Program-made: the position numbers and the translations under genes
The notes under the pieces: generated by a model
What the model saw: the letters and a program-made list of their open reading frames with translations, nothing else
Database searches by the model: none
What the model was told of the DNA's origin: nothing
Part shown: one piece after another, positions 11,064 to 21,674 of the stretch
Position numbering within the stretch: the stretch's first letter is position 1
Layout: each line of letters begins with the position of its first letter
DNA from: Evernia prunastri
Lineage: Eukaryota; Ascomycota; Lecanoromycetes; Lecanorales; Parmeliaceae
Assembly: GCA_003184365.1 (NCBI GenBank)
Contig: NKYR01000013.1
Span: 1-64,000 of the forward strand
DNA length: 64,000 bases
Reading direction: 5' to 3'

Positions 11064-12427
11064 ATGTTGTCCACTTCCCACTCTCTTTTTTCTGTCTTTT
11101 CTCTTCTTTGCGCTCTTGTTCAGGCCAAACCTCATGCCTACAACCACTGGCATCAGCACTCTAGTCAGGCAGTCGATGCCGGAGGCTCACCCACCACGAC
11201 TACCCCTACTGTTGACGCCTCTTCAACCCCGGCTGCATCCCCATCTTCGGTTGCTACGACCGGCTCCACCACCAGCTCTACGACCGACTCAGGCAGCCCC
11301 AACATCGGACTTCTCTACGATGGTACCAGTCAATTGGGTGCCTTCAGTGGTAAAGTCGGTTTCTCCGTGGATTGGTCCCCCCTTCCGCTCAGTTCATCCG
11401 ACAATATCGATCTAGGCACATTCATGCCTCAACTATGGACCTTCCAAGACAGCAATCGTAAGTCGACAGACCTTCAAACTAATGCCAGCGCCAGTGGAAA
11501 GGCTAATGGAGCATTCCCCGGACAGATCTCAGTCCTTGGACTAATGCTGCACCCTCATGGCCTACCGGCATAAAATTGATCGGATTCAACGAGCCAGACA
11601 TGTAAGCGAGCAGCCGGATGAATGCGCGGGAACTTTTCGTCTAATTCCCTACTCAGGCCCGGACAGTCTTGGATGACGCCCAGCACAGCAATCTCAGGCT
11701 GGGTAAGTCATTCACACAATCTCTGAATACAGGTATCACAAGCTGACACTCTGCCCTAGCACTACATCGCCCAATACCAATCCTCCATAAGCGCCCAGAT
11801 CTCCACTCCGGGTGTCTCCAACTCCGTCGTATCGCTCGGCACAATCAACGGTGTCGCCAACCCGGGAGGGCAAGAATGGTTGTCTCAATTCCTCGGGTTG
11901 GCTGCGTCGAACAGTCCAAAGTACACTTTCCAGGCCATCAGCATGCACTGGTACGGCAGCAGCCAGCTGACGGTGGAGCAAAACGGCAACATGTTGAACG
12001 AGCAAGCCGGCGCGATGATCCAGCTGGCGGAAGCGAACGGCATCCCGGAAGTGTGGATCACGGAGATGGGAAGCGGTTACGGCACCGGCTCCGCGAGCGA
12101 AGATGTCCGTTCTCACCCCTCGCACTCCCACTTCACCACTTTCACATCCGGTTCAAATTTGACAACATTGCTGACAACGTGTGTGGCTTCCTCCAGTGCC
12201 AATTCATCCAGTGGCTCGAGGGCACCTTTATGAAGAACGCGTCAAACGCAAAGATCACCCACTACGCCTACAACGAGCATCTGGGCACCCTCCTCAGCGG
12301 GGCGACCATGACCAATTCCGGCTCTGCGTAAGTCAATGTCCCCCCCTCCAACACTCCACCGTTTCGAGAAAAACATTCTGACATCGTATCCGTATATAGT
12401 CTCCTCGGAGGAACCGGCTCCTGTTAA
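11064..12427 (+). CDS. Secreted GH128-type endo-beta-1,3-glucanase (Asl1-like)
   Basis: Six exons: 11064-11457, 11526-11601, 11657-11702, 11760-12104, 12197-12327 and 12400-12427, encoding 339 residues. A signal peptide (MLSTSHSLFSVFSLLCALVQA) is followed by a Ser/Thr/Pro-rich linker to about residue 80, then the catalytic domain of glycoside hydrolase family 128, which cleaves beta-1,3-glucan. The two expected catalytic glutamates are present in FNEPDM (Glu154) and WITEMGSGYG (Glu274). The family signatures ISMHWYG and HYAYNEHLGTLL are also present. Intron 4 has a poor donor (GTCCGT) but a good branch site (GCTGAC) and is required by the frame. Likely role: remodelling its own wall or attacking other fungal walls. 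The ATG chosen opens the signal peptide. Confidence 0.9.
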
Positions 12428-14485
12428 CAAGCTGGTGCGAAGTGCCGCAGTTTCAACACCTTCGTTTCACATTGTCCAAATTTTTTCATATTTTATTTGA
12501 ACGGGAACCTCTCTTCTTAGACGAGCCGGCCAGCTTTTTTCTTTGTCACATAGTATATGCATATACCATTTTCACATATAGATGAGACGAATGATGCCAT
12601 GGCCGCTATAAATGATAAAATCCACCTTGGAAAAAAAAATTGCTTTCTGCCCCCCTGGGAATAGATTGGCCTGGCTTGGCAGGGGGAAATCATAAAGTAG
12701 GTAAGTAGCAGTCAGATAGTCGTGCCGAGCCGGCCCCACCACTTACCCAGCCCCCACCGGAATCTACGACGAATCTAGATCTTTTGTTCTGTTTTCGTCT
12801 TTCAAAGTTTCAAACAGTAAGGATCTGCGCGAGCACACCTTCGCTCGTTGTTTGAAAGGCGATATACGGAGGATGCCGTGGATGGAGGATACGTTTGACA
12901 CTGCGCGATTTTCGTTGGAGGAAGCATGCATACATACATACATACACATACGCACGCACATATGTATGTATATATATTTACGTCCATCTCCGCGCGCCAT
13001 CCCAAATCCAATCGTCGCGGTACCCATTATTATGGTCGTTGGGGATAATATTTTTCAGCCCAGGTGGTGTGTGCTGTGTGAAGGGAGTGTGGATCAGCGG
13101 AATCAGCAGATCAGCCCACTGCTGCACTGCAAAGCAAAAGCTGCAGGTTTAACCGCTAGCATTATTAGAATGGTAATGGAGTTACGGTACCTATGTACCT
13201 ACAGTGCTGGTGGTGAAGTGGTCGGTCGCCGGTCGGTAGGTTGCAGTGCAATAGAGTTTGTCCAGCCTAAGGTAATAAGCATCTTTCCATAGCCGCATAT
13301 GCGATGCGATGCGTATGCGTGCGCAATGCGTGCGCACGTACCGCCAGCTAGGCATTGAGTTCACAGTTTGTATCGTAGCCTCGTAGTTTTGTATCGTAGG
13401 TAGGCTTCGTGCGTTTGTTGGTGCGGTGGGGCTGCGAACCGAACAATTAGGCGGAGTTAGGTAGGTAGGGTACCCAGAGAACCCCCATGCACTTTATTAT
13501 TTACTCGATAAGATTTATGCGCTGGGGCTGGCCGGCTGCAGGGTTTTCGGGCGCGCGAGTGGGGTCTGTGCATCTGTGCGGAGGACCGACCGGAGGACTG
13601 GCCCGTTTGTTGAAATGCTGCGTACCCTAGGTACCTAGGTATCTCGTTGTGAGGAGGGAGGCTTTTATCTCATCGTTAGATGCTGTTTAGAAGTTTAGAA
13701 CGGTGGTTGTTTCTTTTTTTCTTTCCTTTTTGTGTTGTAGGCTGTGGTTAGATTGGACGATGGCTGGTAGGTTTGATAGACTAGGCACTGAGTAGAGTAC
13801 GTACGCGTGAACAGTCTAGATTATACGATAGATACTAGACTTTGAAGAAGAAATTTGACTCGGATGTGGCCGTGGGGAAGACCAGGGTGATACGGAATTC
13901 GCGCTGTAGAGTATTATGTTCTTGTAGCAGATAGATTATTCCGTCAGTGGCGACAGTGGGCATCTTCAGGCGCATGACTTGCGCCTTCGATTGATTATCA
14001 AGTAGGATTGCCACTCTCATGAGACTTTCTGGCATCAGAAAGAGTGCGATTCCAGACGAGGATCAGACGCCTGGTTTTGCTGGATGATGGTGTCTGCTAT
14101 GGTAATTGAACTGGTGGGTATGGCAAGGGAGTGTGAGTGGGTGTGGGATGAATGGAGATGGGAAGGGAAAGCGGGGAGGGGTGGAGGAAGAGCCGAGGTG
14201 GATAGGTGTAGAGTAGAGTAGAGAGAGTAGAGTGGAGTAAGTGTATACGTAGATGGGGAATAGTTGTGTGAGTACTTAGAGTAGAAGAGAGTGTCTCGGA
14301 GCGAGCGCAGAGTACTGATTGATTACCTACCCATCTTACCCAGCCTTTTAGGAAGTGGATGAGCGGGCGGCTCGAACGGAAATGGAAAGGTGTGCCAAGC
14401 CCTGGTATCCGGTTGGCCCGGTACTCATCAAAAATTGCCTTAAGTACTCCTCAAACACTTGCAACCACAAGAGTACCCATTCACC
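12428..14485. other. Intergenic, with simple-sequence repeats
   Basis: A (CATA)n/(CACA) microsatellite with TATGTATATATATT lies at 12926-12977. GTAGGTAGG and ACCTAGGTACCTAGG patches occur near 13450-13640, and a GTAGAGTAGA array lies near 14205-14240. Small open frames in this interval are low-complexity and have no support. Confidence 0.5.
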
Positions 14486-16457
14486 ATGGCGAGGCGTCAA
14501 GGAACCGAGATCCTAGAACTCTTGATGCCCATGTTCTCTGGCCACAAAGACGATTACGGGAAGGATGTCGTTCCTCCTCTACCACTCTCTTTCGACCGCG
14601 TGAATCAAGGCCAACCGCCCATATCAACCGCCCCGCTCTTCCAGCTTCCGGCCGAGATCCTCGGCGAAGTCCTTCAATACATACCATGGTCTTCCCTTGC
14701 CCTGGTTGCCTTGGTCAATCGAGACTTTCGGCAACTGGCCCGATCACGTCAATTTGCCAGTGTTCAATTGGACTACAGTGATTTCAGCTTGGATTTGGTG
14801 GAGACACTCATGGCCGAAGAACGGGAGAGAGCAGCGGATTCTGGGACCCGGCAATCACGCTCCATGTAAGGACTTTCTGGTTGCTCCTTCCGGGTCGAGA
14901 CTGCGTCTCGAGTCGCGATACACGTTGTAGGGGCAATTGGTCGATTCTAGAAATCATTTCGCCGCCAGACGTGCTTTTAAACTCAAGTCTTGATCTACAA
15001 ATAGTACGCTGACTCCAGAATGTGCTAGTGGACCTTGTATTCGGCGGATTACGGTTGCCACAAATCCCAGCTGGATATCACATCGTCATGGCGTTGAGTT
15101 GCGCACGTTGAAAGACCTTGAAAAGGCAGAAAGGGAGAAGAGAATGTCAGATGCATCGTCAGCCTTCTTCGATGGCTACTTATTCAAATTACGGAGTCTG
15201 CTACCCATACTACCACATCTGGAGCTGCTCGATTGGGAAGACCAGATCGCTCTCCCTCGATCCTTCTTTGACAGTCTCGCTTGTTCGCACATTCAGCATC
15301 TGAAGCTGTTCCGCGTCTCTGTTGATGACGAATTCCAATTAAGGCTACCTAACATGCGTGGGAGTGGCGTTTGGCCTCTGCGAACCCTTCACTTGGAACT
15401 CCTGCGCAACCCTGCAGTATCGGAAGATATCAGTACATTGCCGTTATGCGCCAGTATTCTGCGCTCATGCGCTCCAACTCTGGAGGCCTTGAAGTGGATA
15501 ACTATGTCTGATATCGAAGAAGAACCCAGCCCAACTGCGGTCGAAGCAATGGAGACATTACCACGATTTACCGCTCTACGGAGTTTGACAATGAACCACG
15601 TGCGACATATGAGGCCTTCATTCCTTAGTTCTCTTGTGCAAGATGGTCTTTACACGTTGGACGTGAAGACAGAAGCGAGTCCTGTTTACAGCGACTTCTT
15701 CAGACAACGCGGGTGCATTCGATCCCTGACTACCTTTGTATGGCGTGATTCTCGACTACCTATCGATCATCGGCTCGAATTTTTGAGGGCGAACCCCCAT
15801 TTATGCAAACTCGCCGTTCCGCGTGCCGCTCCAGAGGATTTGCTCGAAACCACCCTTCTTCCGCTTCTCGTGTCGTCGTTCTATGCGTTGAAATCTCTCA
15901 CCCTGACATGGGACGGCTTGTTCATCTCGGAATCAGCACTCGAGACCATTGGTTACTTGACGAGTCTAGAGCAGATCCATCTCAGCGCTGGAAACCAGTT
16001 TGGCTGGAGGCACGATTGGTTGATTGATCACGGAAGCATGCGAAAATATTTAAGCAGACTACCAAACTTGAGGAAGATCGCATTTAGCCGTGACTCGTAC
16101 AAATCTCATGATGGTAGTAATCTTTCGGAGGTCGAATCATACTACGGACATCAAGCTCTCTTCGGAGAACCTTTGAGATTGTATGTTGAGCAATTGCTCG
16201 CCACAAGGCAGCCTACAAGGACTATTCAAGACCTAGAGAACGTCCGCATGAGCCTGTGGGAACGGATCCACCGTGAAAAGATGAGCTCTGAAGCATTACT
16301 GTATATGGATGCAGTCAAGAAGCTAGAATGGATCTGTATTGGGCAACTCCCTATCCAATGCTTCAGAGGTCCGAAGGATTCAGTCCACCCAGCTGCAGAA
16401 AGGGACAGTTGTTGGACATTGCTAGGGATGATGTTTGGGGGAAGGACGGGCTTCTGA
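14486..16457 (+). CDS. F-box protein with leucine-rich-repeat-like body
   Basis: Two exons (14486-14865 and 15029-16457; intron of 163 nt with GTAAGG donor and TGCTAG acceptor) give 602 residues. The F-box is at about residues 49-90 (FQLPAEILGEVLQYIPWSSL, then VNRDFRQLARS). The remainder has irregularly spaced leucine-rich segments (HLELLDWEDQ, LRSLTMNHVR, LKSLTLTWDG, LEQIHLSAG) typical of F-box/LRR substrate receptors of SCF ubiquitin ligases. The ATG at 14486 has a good context (ACCATGG). An earlier ATG at 14359 lies in another frame. Substrate unknown. Confidence 0.8.
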
Positions 16458-16940
16458 GAGACTGACAGGAGTGGGGAGATTTTTGATAAGGTGATGACCC
16501 TCATCACAGGAGCAACCGGTGTCAAGGTACAATCTCATCTCTAGCCGTTATTGCACGTTCGAATACTATGCACGTTGCGTCTTATCAAAATTCATTGAGA
16601 CGAAAGATGCCTATGGGAAGATACCTCATATTCAGCTGTTCCTTCTCTAGAGGTATCTGGGGGTGTAGGAGCTTGTCTTGGCTCTTCTTCGTTGGCGAGT
16701 AGTGACAACAGTGCAGATGCTTCGGACCGTCCCTCCAGACATCTGCCCTCTAGAGCCTTGCTCAGCAGCAATCTTGGCACGAAAGTTTGACAAACCGGCC
16801 CAACATTGGGCCTGCATTCAGCCCCCTCTTCTTTACCACGAGCTTTACGGACTTCTCATATCACCGCTTTCGCTGCCTTCCGTCTCCCTTCAGAGACTCA
16901 AAAACGTCTAATATCCCGGCCTCACCGGCAAGCGAAGCCT
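16458..16940. other. Convergent 3' flank, no gene
   Basis: The interval lies between the 3' ends of the plus-strand F-box/LRR gene and the minus-strand F-box gene. Open frames here are antisense extensions of neighbours without recognisable content. Confidence 0.5.
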
Positions 16941-17933
16941 TTAATTCGCCTCACGGTTCCCATAATCCTCACAGTCCCTATGGCACCCCGATGGGTTATC
17001 GAGCAGGTAATCTGGAACGCGGCCTTCTCCAACCGTATCCGCGACCGCGAAGAAAGCCCTCCTGGCATGAACCCTCACATGACACCTTGGCGTCAATGAA
17101 TCATCCCAATTATCAATCGTCCAACTCCATGGAATGAAGCGAACGGCGGGTTTGTATGAGATGCCCAGTCGGATCTTGTCCTTGTCGGGGCAGTGACAGA
17201 CCAAGTATGTCGCCAGATGTAACATCATTCGAATCTTCTCTTTATACATGGTCTTCAAGCGAGCATTCATCGCTTTGAGATTCCTTAACCGTATCAGGAT
17301 CATCAACTCGTAGTACGCATCAATAATGTCCTTCCGGGGTAGAGCATTCTGGCCTTCGAAGTCTTCCAGTAATGTTCCGCCTCTGCACACCACTTTGTTC
17401 TCAATCAGCCCGGCCAAATGGGACGCATTCCTGGCGGCAGAGACAAGCTCTCCGTTGCGGTAGAGGACGTTAAGATGCAGAACGTGTTTCGAAGTAGATT
17501 GGCAGAGATCACTGCGGCGACCTTGGCGCACGACGTCTCGCGCTTGATTCTGCGCTACGCGCACACGCTTCAGAATGGCCGATTCGGCAAGAACGATGCG
17601 GTGGATTTGTTTCACGCGCTCCTCAACCTCGAAGAGCTCGAGCGCGCTGTAGTACTGGCTGATGCTTCGAGAGAGGACTGCGTTGGAAATGGACGACGCG
17701 TTCGTCCACCAGATCCAGTGGTACACCCGCGAGGTACGGTTTAATGCCGTGATTTCGAGGGGACCGTCGAGATGCCTGTAGATCTGAAGGATGATTTCTG
17801 GTGGAAGGTTTGTGATGGTCGTTGGCTCCTCGATTGGATGGATTAGAGCGACTGAGCTTAAACTTTCTGATACTTCTGATACTGTGCTGTCTGACGAGAG
17901 GGAAGTAGTTGAGTTGTTACCGGGAAGGGGCAT
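16941..17933 (-). CDS. F-box-like protein
   Basis: Single 330-codon frame. A Ser-rich leader (residues 1-38) precedes the F-box-like motif ITNLPPEIILQIYRHLDGPL (about 40-59), which continues into a Leu/Arg/Trp helix (RTSRVYHWIWWTN). The long middle is helical and basic. A short tail with two Cys/His pairs (GCHRDCEDYG) ends the protein. Architecture parallels the 287-residue protein at 4505-5368: one N-terminal F-box, then about 250 residues of unassigned helices. It converges on the F-box/LRR gene to its left. Possible SCF substrate receptor; target unknown. Confidence 0.65.
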   Translation of the reverse strand: MPLPGNNSTTSLSSDSTVSEVSESLSSVALIHPIEEPTTITNLPPEIILQIYRHLDGPLEITALNRTSRVYHWIWWTNASSISNAVLSRSISQYYSALELFEVEERVKQIHRIVLAESAILKRVRVAQNQARDVVRQGRRSDLCQSTSKHVLHLNVLYRNGELVSAARNASHLAGLIENKVVCRGGTLLEDFEGQNALPRKDIIDAYYELMILIRLRNLKAMNARLKTMYKEKIRMMLHLATYLVCHCPDKDKIRLGISYKPAVRFIPWSWTIDNWDDSLTPRCHVRVHARRAFFAVADTVGEGRVPDYLLDNPSGCHRDCEDYGNREAN

Positions 17934-18647
17934 GGTGGGTGTCTGTTACTGAGTATCTGGGTTGGATTTGACATTGGTTCGATTGAAGAAATATGATTTT
18001 TGGCTTAGACTATAGTACGAGGATATTGGGTGTTGTGCAAAACCACCTAACAAAACGTAAGTGTTGAAGGCAAAATGGGTGTTGTCGGGAGATGCGAACA
18101 TGGCCATCTCCGGCAATATCCACTAATGTATGGTGTCAATTCCCTTAAGCGGACAGCACGCTGTTCGAAAAGCTTGAAGTGCCACCACCACTGGGGAGAA
18201 GCGAACGTTCAGCCCATCCCACGCCGCTTTACTCGACCTGGGGCAAGTGATTTTGTCAAAGGCTCAGGCGCGGACAAGCCAAGACAAGGAAATAGCAGAT
18301 GGAGGCAATTTCGACATACATGAAACTGCAGTGACCATGCGCCTTGACTGCGTACCAAACAACAGTTGTAGGGTCGCAGTGTGCGTAGAACCTGCCTATG
18401 TTGTTGACGTTGTTGTTGTTGTTGTTGTTTATGTGAGTCACGTCGCCGCGTTGTATGTAGGCGTCGCAGACGTGAAGTGTTGACTGGTGCTAGCCGGTTA
18501 GCGTGGTTTTGCCCACAAAGATTTGTTAGTTTCAACTTCTCCTTTTTCTTTTCAACCTCCCTACCCCATCTATGCAACACACTCCTTATATAAAACAGAC
18601 GTACTGCAATCGTGAGGTTATCTATCGCATCTCTATCACCTATAACA
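17934..18647. promoter_or_regulatory. Divergent intergenic region with TATA box and (GTT)n tract
   Basis: This interval separates the minus-strand F-box gene from the plus-strand gene at 18648. A TATA-like TTATATAAAA lies at 18587-18596, about 55 bases before that ATG. A (GTT)n microsatellite sits at about 18400-18430. No other coding content was supported. Confidence 0.45.
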
Positions 18648-19760
18648 ATGGCTGCTGTTCCACGTGCCGCTGGGCCTCCGGCCTCAGTCGTACCTCCTGC
18701 TGTGAGTCGCAAATTCACCGCCATATTGTGCACGTTTCTGACACGTTTGCAGCTCCCCGCATACCCCTGGCCGCCCGCTCCGCCAACAAGGTGGAAGCTT
18801 TCTTAGAGGATACCTGTTGCCGCTGCTTACGTCGCGGGTGGGAGCATGATCCCGACGCCTGCGAAGCGGAGTTTGACAAAGATGGCAATATGCTTGCCAA
18901 ATGTGAGCATTGCAGTGACTTGCACGCCGAGTGCATTGCAGTAGGTGTCCCTATCTTGTTCGCGATTAGATCGTGGGCGGAAGCGCTTGCTAAGCATCTT
19001 CCTAGATTCCTCGAGACGAGGCTGTTAGGGTCTCGGCCAACCGTACGCTTCGTTTTCGCGTCCGATACGACCGTGGCGTGTGTCGTTTGTGGGACGTCAA
19101 CCATCCACATTACGTCTCTTTGAAGGCGCTCAAGCACCAATGTGAAATCTTCGACGCGGTGCTTACGAAGTATCAGCGTGTAGCGAGCCGTTTTGGGACG
19201 CACAACAAACCCGACATGCACGCGGTGCAGTTTAATCAGGCCAAGTCCCTTCAGGGCATTAAAGATACCCTAACGGGTATTTACGACGTCATACGTTTCT
19301 CGGTATGTTCTCATCCACCTCCCTCATTTTCACCGATGTACTAATCATGCCTTAGGCGGGCCTTCCGCCTATGGATGACGACCCTGCCGCTGAGCCCCCC
19401 GACGAGCCCCCGCCATCCTATCACGGCGACAGCGACGATGGGGATGAGGATGACGATGACGATGACGACGACAACACGGGCGGTCCCGGCAGCGGTCCGC
19501 CTTCGCCTCCTGCTCGCGGCGCTTGTGCTCCCTCTGTGCCCCCAAGCAATACCGGCGGCGACGACAATGCGGGAGAAAGTTCGAGTGGTGGCCGTGGGGG
19601 CTCGACTGTGGGTGTCGGTTTGGTTGGTGGTGGTGCCGGTGCGACGATGCGTCGTGGCGTCGAGGCCGGGCTGACCGCTCTTCCTCTACTTCCACTAGTG
19701 GTAGTAGCACCAGCACCAGCACCAGCACCAGCACCAGCACCAGCAGCAGCACAACATTAA
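18648..19760 (+). CDS. Unknown protein with Cys-rich cluster and acidic/low-complexity tail
   Basis: Exons 2-4 are clear: Cys-cluster exon to 18940, then 19006-19302 and 19356-19760. Intron 18941-19005 (GTAGGT, branch CTAAG, CTAG) and intron 19303-19355 (GTATGT) both keep frame. The Cys exon reads TCCRCLRRGWEHDPDACEAE and then KCEHCSDLHAEC, a C-C-x-x-C...C...C-x-x-C...C pattern that could bind zinc. Exon 3 is helical (DVNHPHYVSLKALKHQCEIF). The tail has a run of nine or more Asp and an Ala-Pro hexamer repeat. The first exon (MAAVPRAAGPPASVV) joins poorly: the canonical GTGAGT donor at 18702 and the obvious acceptor at 18752 give a frame clash, so the 5' end is uncertain. Family not recognised. 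Confidence 0.5.
19707..19750 (+). repeat. (CACCAG)n hexanucleotide repeat in coding tail
   Basis: About seven units, drifting to CAGCAG, encode the alternating Ala-Pro end of the 18648-19760 protein. Length variation here would change the tail without breaking the frame. Confidence 0.7.
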
Positions 19761-20120
19761 TTGAGAGCCTAAATGGAGAGTGATGGCACTTGGTGTCAGA
19801 ATATACGAGAACGGCCTTGTTTGATGCGGTGAATTGTACATGTGGACGAAGCCATAATTGAAGTTGAGTGGACGCCCTAGATCACGCATCTTTTACACTT
19901 GTCTGAGCAGAGGCTCTAGGTATATGAAGTAAGATATGCAGTAGATCATGATCGAAGATTTGCGGATATTAGGACAAGAGCTGGTACAGGTCTATTAAAT
20001 TGAGATGCCAACGAATGCACCAACATGAATATCTCGGAAACGTGATGAATAAGCCATGAACGCCAAACCCACCACAAGGCCAATCTACGTCTCTTCCTTC
20101 TTCCTCCAAGAGCAGCGGGC
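19761..20120. other. 3' flanks of convergent genes
   Basis: No coding or repeat feature seen. Confidence 0.5.
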
Positions 20121-21674
20121 CTAATCAAGGAGCAACTCCTGTGCATAGATATTTGATCCACCAGGCAGCCCGGGCAACATGCGGTCTTCGTCGAAGTCTT
20201 CGGCGAACCAAAGGCCTGTGGAAAACTGTTCACCGATCCAGTCCGTTCGCACCGGCATGTATACCCTCCCATCTCCCTTCCGTGAATGGCAGTGGACGGC
20301 CAAGCCATCAGGCGCCATCGGCCCACTTGGCGAGTTGATTTGAAGAATTCTCCCTTTGAACATGAAGTGCTCCCATGCCTCGGTGAGCATGAACCCACCG
20401 TCCCGGGGATACTTGAGGAAAATCGTCGGTGCGATTTTGTCCCCATGCTGATCCCTATACTTGAACCGGCAGACTTGCTGGACCAGTTCGCGGGCCAAAT
20501 TCGTTGCCAAGAAGAAGTATAACCTCAGCTGCTCAGACGTCGTCGTACTGAGTGGTGGAGAGCAGGCGAGCCACTCGAAGTCGTCGTGGAGGGTGGTCAC
20601 GCATCCCGAGACCCCATCAATATTCTCCTCCGTTTTCGCCCACGTCCCCACGTCTTGCGGCCCGAATCGCCACTCGCATTCGAATTCCTCCAGGCTTGCA
20701 AAATCCCGGAACTCATCCCACGTCAGGCTCCCCATCGAACTCTTCTTCCCGATGCCCTCGATCTCTTCTTCGCTCGGCGGGACAATCTGCATCATCCTGC
20801 GGCTCCGGCTCGGAACATACTCGCCGTGCCACATGGCGCCCCAAAAGCCCTCGTACTGCGGCCGCTCGATCCACAGGGTGGCCAGTCGCAGGGCGGGAGC
20901 GATGGCGGCGTAGGCGGCGGCGCGTTGGGGCGCGCCGAGGGCGCCGCAGAAGCGGAATCTTTTCAGGGCCCAGATGGGGTGGATCTCGTTGGTCAGGGTT
21001 GGCGTTTGCACGGTGGCGGACTCGAGCGCTCCGCCTGCTTGGAGATCTGCGCGGGTGAATCGTTGCGTGATTTCGCCCTGTCGCTCGTCCCCTGCTGTGG
21101 CCTTTTTTCCTCCTTTCTCTTTTCCGGCCGCTGCTACTTCCTTTCCCTTTCCTTTCGCTTTGCTGTCGGCTCCTTGATCGTCCACTTCATCCTTGCTGGC
21201 CGTTTCCTTGCCCTTGGCTTTGCGCTTCTCTTTTGAGACCGCTCCAATTCCGCCCTTTTTGATGATCTTCGGACCTTTGTCGACCTTACCAGCCTCTCTC
21301 TTCTTCTTTTCGTTCCATTCGTGAGCAAGTTCTCGTTGCAGTTTTTGGTCGTCCTCATCATCCTCGTCGGTCACGGTTTTGACCTCGGCTTTCTTTTTCG
21401 CTTTCTCAACCTTTTTAGCCACACTTTTCTTGGCCTTCGTCTTTTTTTGCACCTTGTCAACGCCATTTTTGCCTTTCAACCCGCCTTTGGCTTTTCCCTT
21501 GCCCTTCGTCCCTTTTGCGCCTTTCGTTCCCGTAGCTTTCTTTTTTGGAGCTTCAGGCACGGGAGTCGTCTTCACCGTCGGTGCGGTTGTAGCTGCTGTA
21601 GCAGTTGTCGCAGCGGTCGGGTTACCGCCCTGCGCCTCTCGCGCCCTCTTCATGGCACGCGTCTCGACAGGCAT
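20121..21674 (-). CDS. Lys/Ala-rich protein with possible degenerate zincin domain
   Basis: A 517-residue frame from the ATG at 21674 (MPVETRAMKRAREAQ); an in-frame ATG farther upstream adds a Ser/Arg-rich stretch and is less likely. Residues about 35-230 are Lys/Ala/Gly-rich with TKGKGKAKGG-type runs and an EDDEDD patch, resembling histone-H1-like or nucleolar tails. The C-terminal 280 residues are globular. Around residue 395 the segment LARELVQQVCRF, then about 30 residues later LTEAWEHFMFKGRI, resembles fungal metallopeptidase-like proteins that have HELxH and a downstream Glu-Ala-W helix. Here the His residues of the HExxH are Arg and Gln, so zinc catalysis is unlikely. Function unknown; a nuclear location is plausible from the basic tail. 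Confidence 0.6.
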   Translation of the reverse strand: MPVETRAMKRAREAQGGNPTAATTATAATTAPTVKTTPVPEAPKKKATGTKGAKGTKGKGKAKGGLKGKNGVDKVQKKTKAKKSVAKKVEKAKKKAEVKTVTDEDDEDDQKLQRELAHEWNEKKKREAGKVDKGPKIIKKGGIGAVSKEKRKAKGKETASKDEVDDQGADSKAKGKGKEVAAAGKEKGGKKATAGDERQGEITQRFTRADLQAGGALESATVQTPTLTNEIHPIWALKRFRFCGALGAPQRAAAYAAIAPALRLATLWIERPQYEGFWGAMWHGEYVPSRSRRMMQIVPPSEEEIEGIGKKSSMGSLTWDEFRDFASLEEFECEWRFGPQDVGTWAKTEENIDGVSGCVTTLHDDFEWLACSPPLSTTTSEQLRLYFFLATNLARELVQQVCRFKYRDQHGDKIAPTIFLKYPRDGGFMLTEAWEHFMFKGRILQINSPSGPMAPDGLAVHCHSRKGDGRVYMPVRTDWIGEQFSTGLWFAEDFDEDRMLPGLPGGSNIYAQELLLD

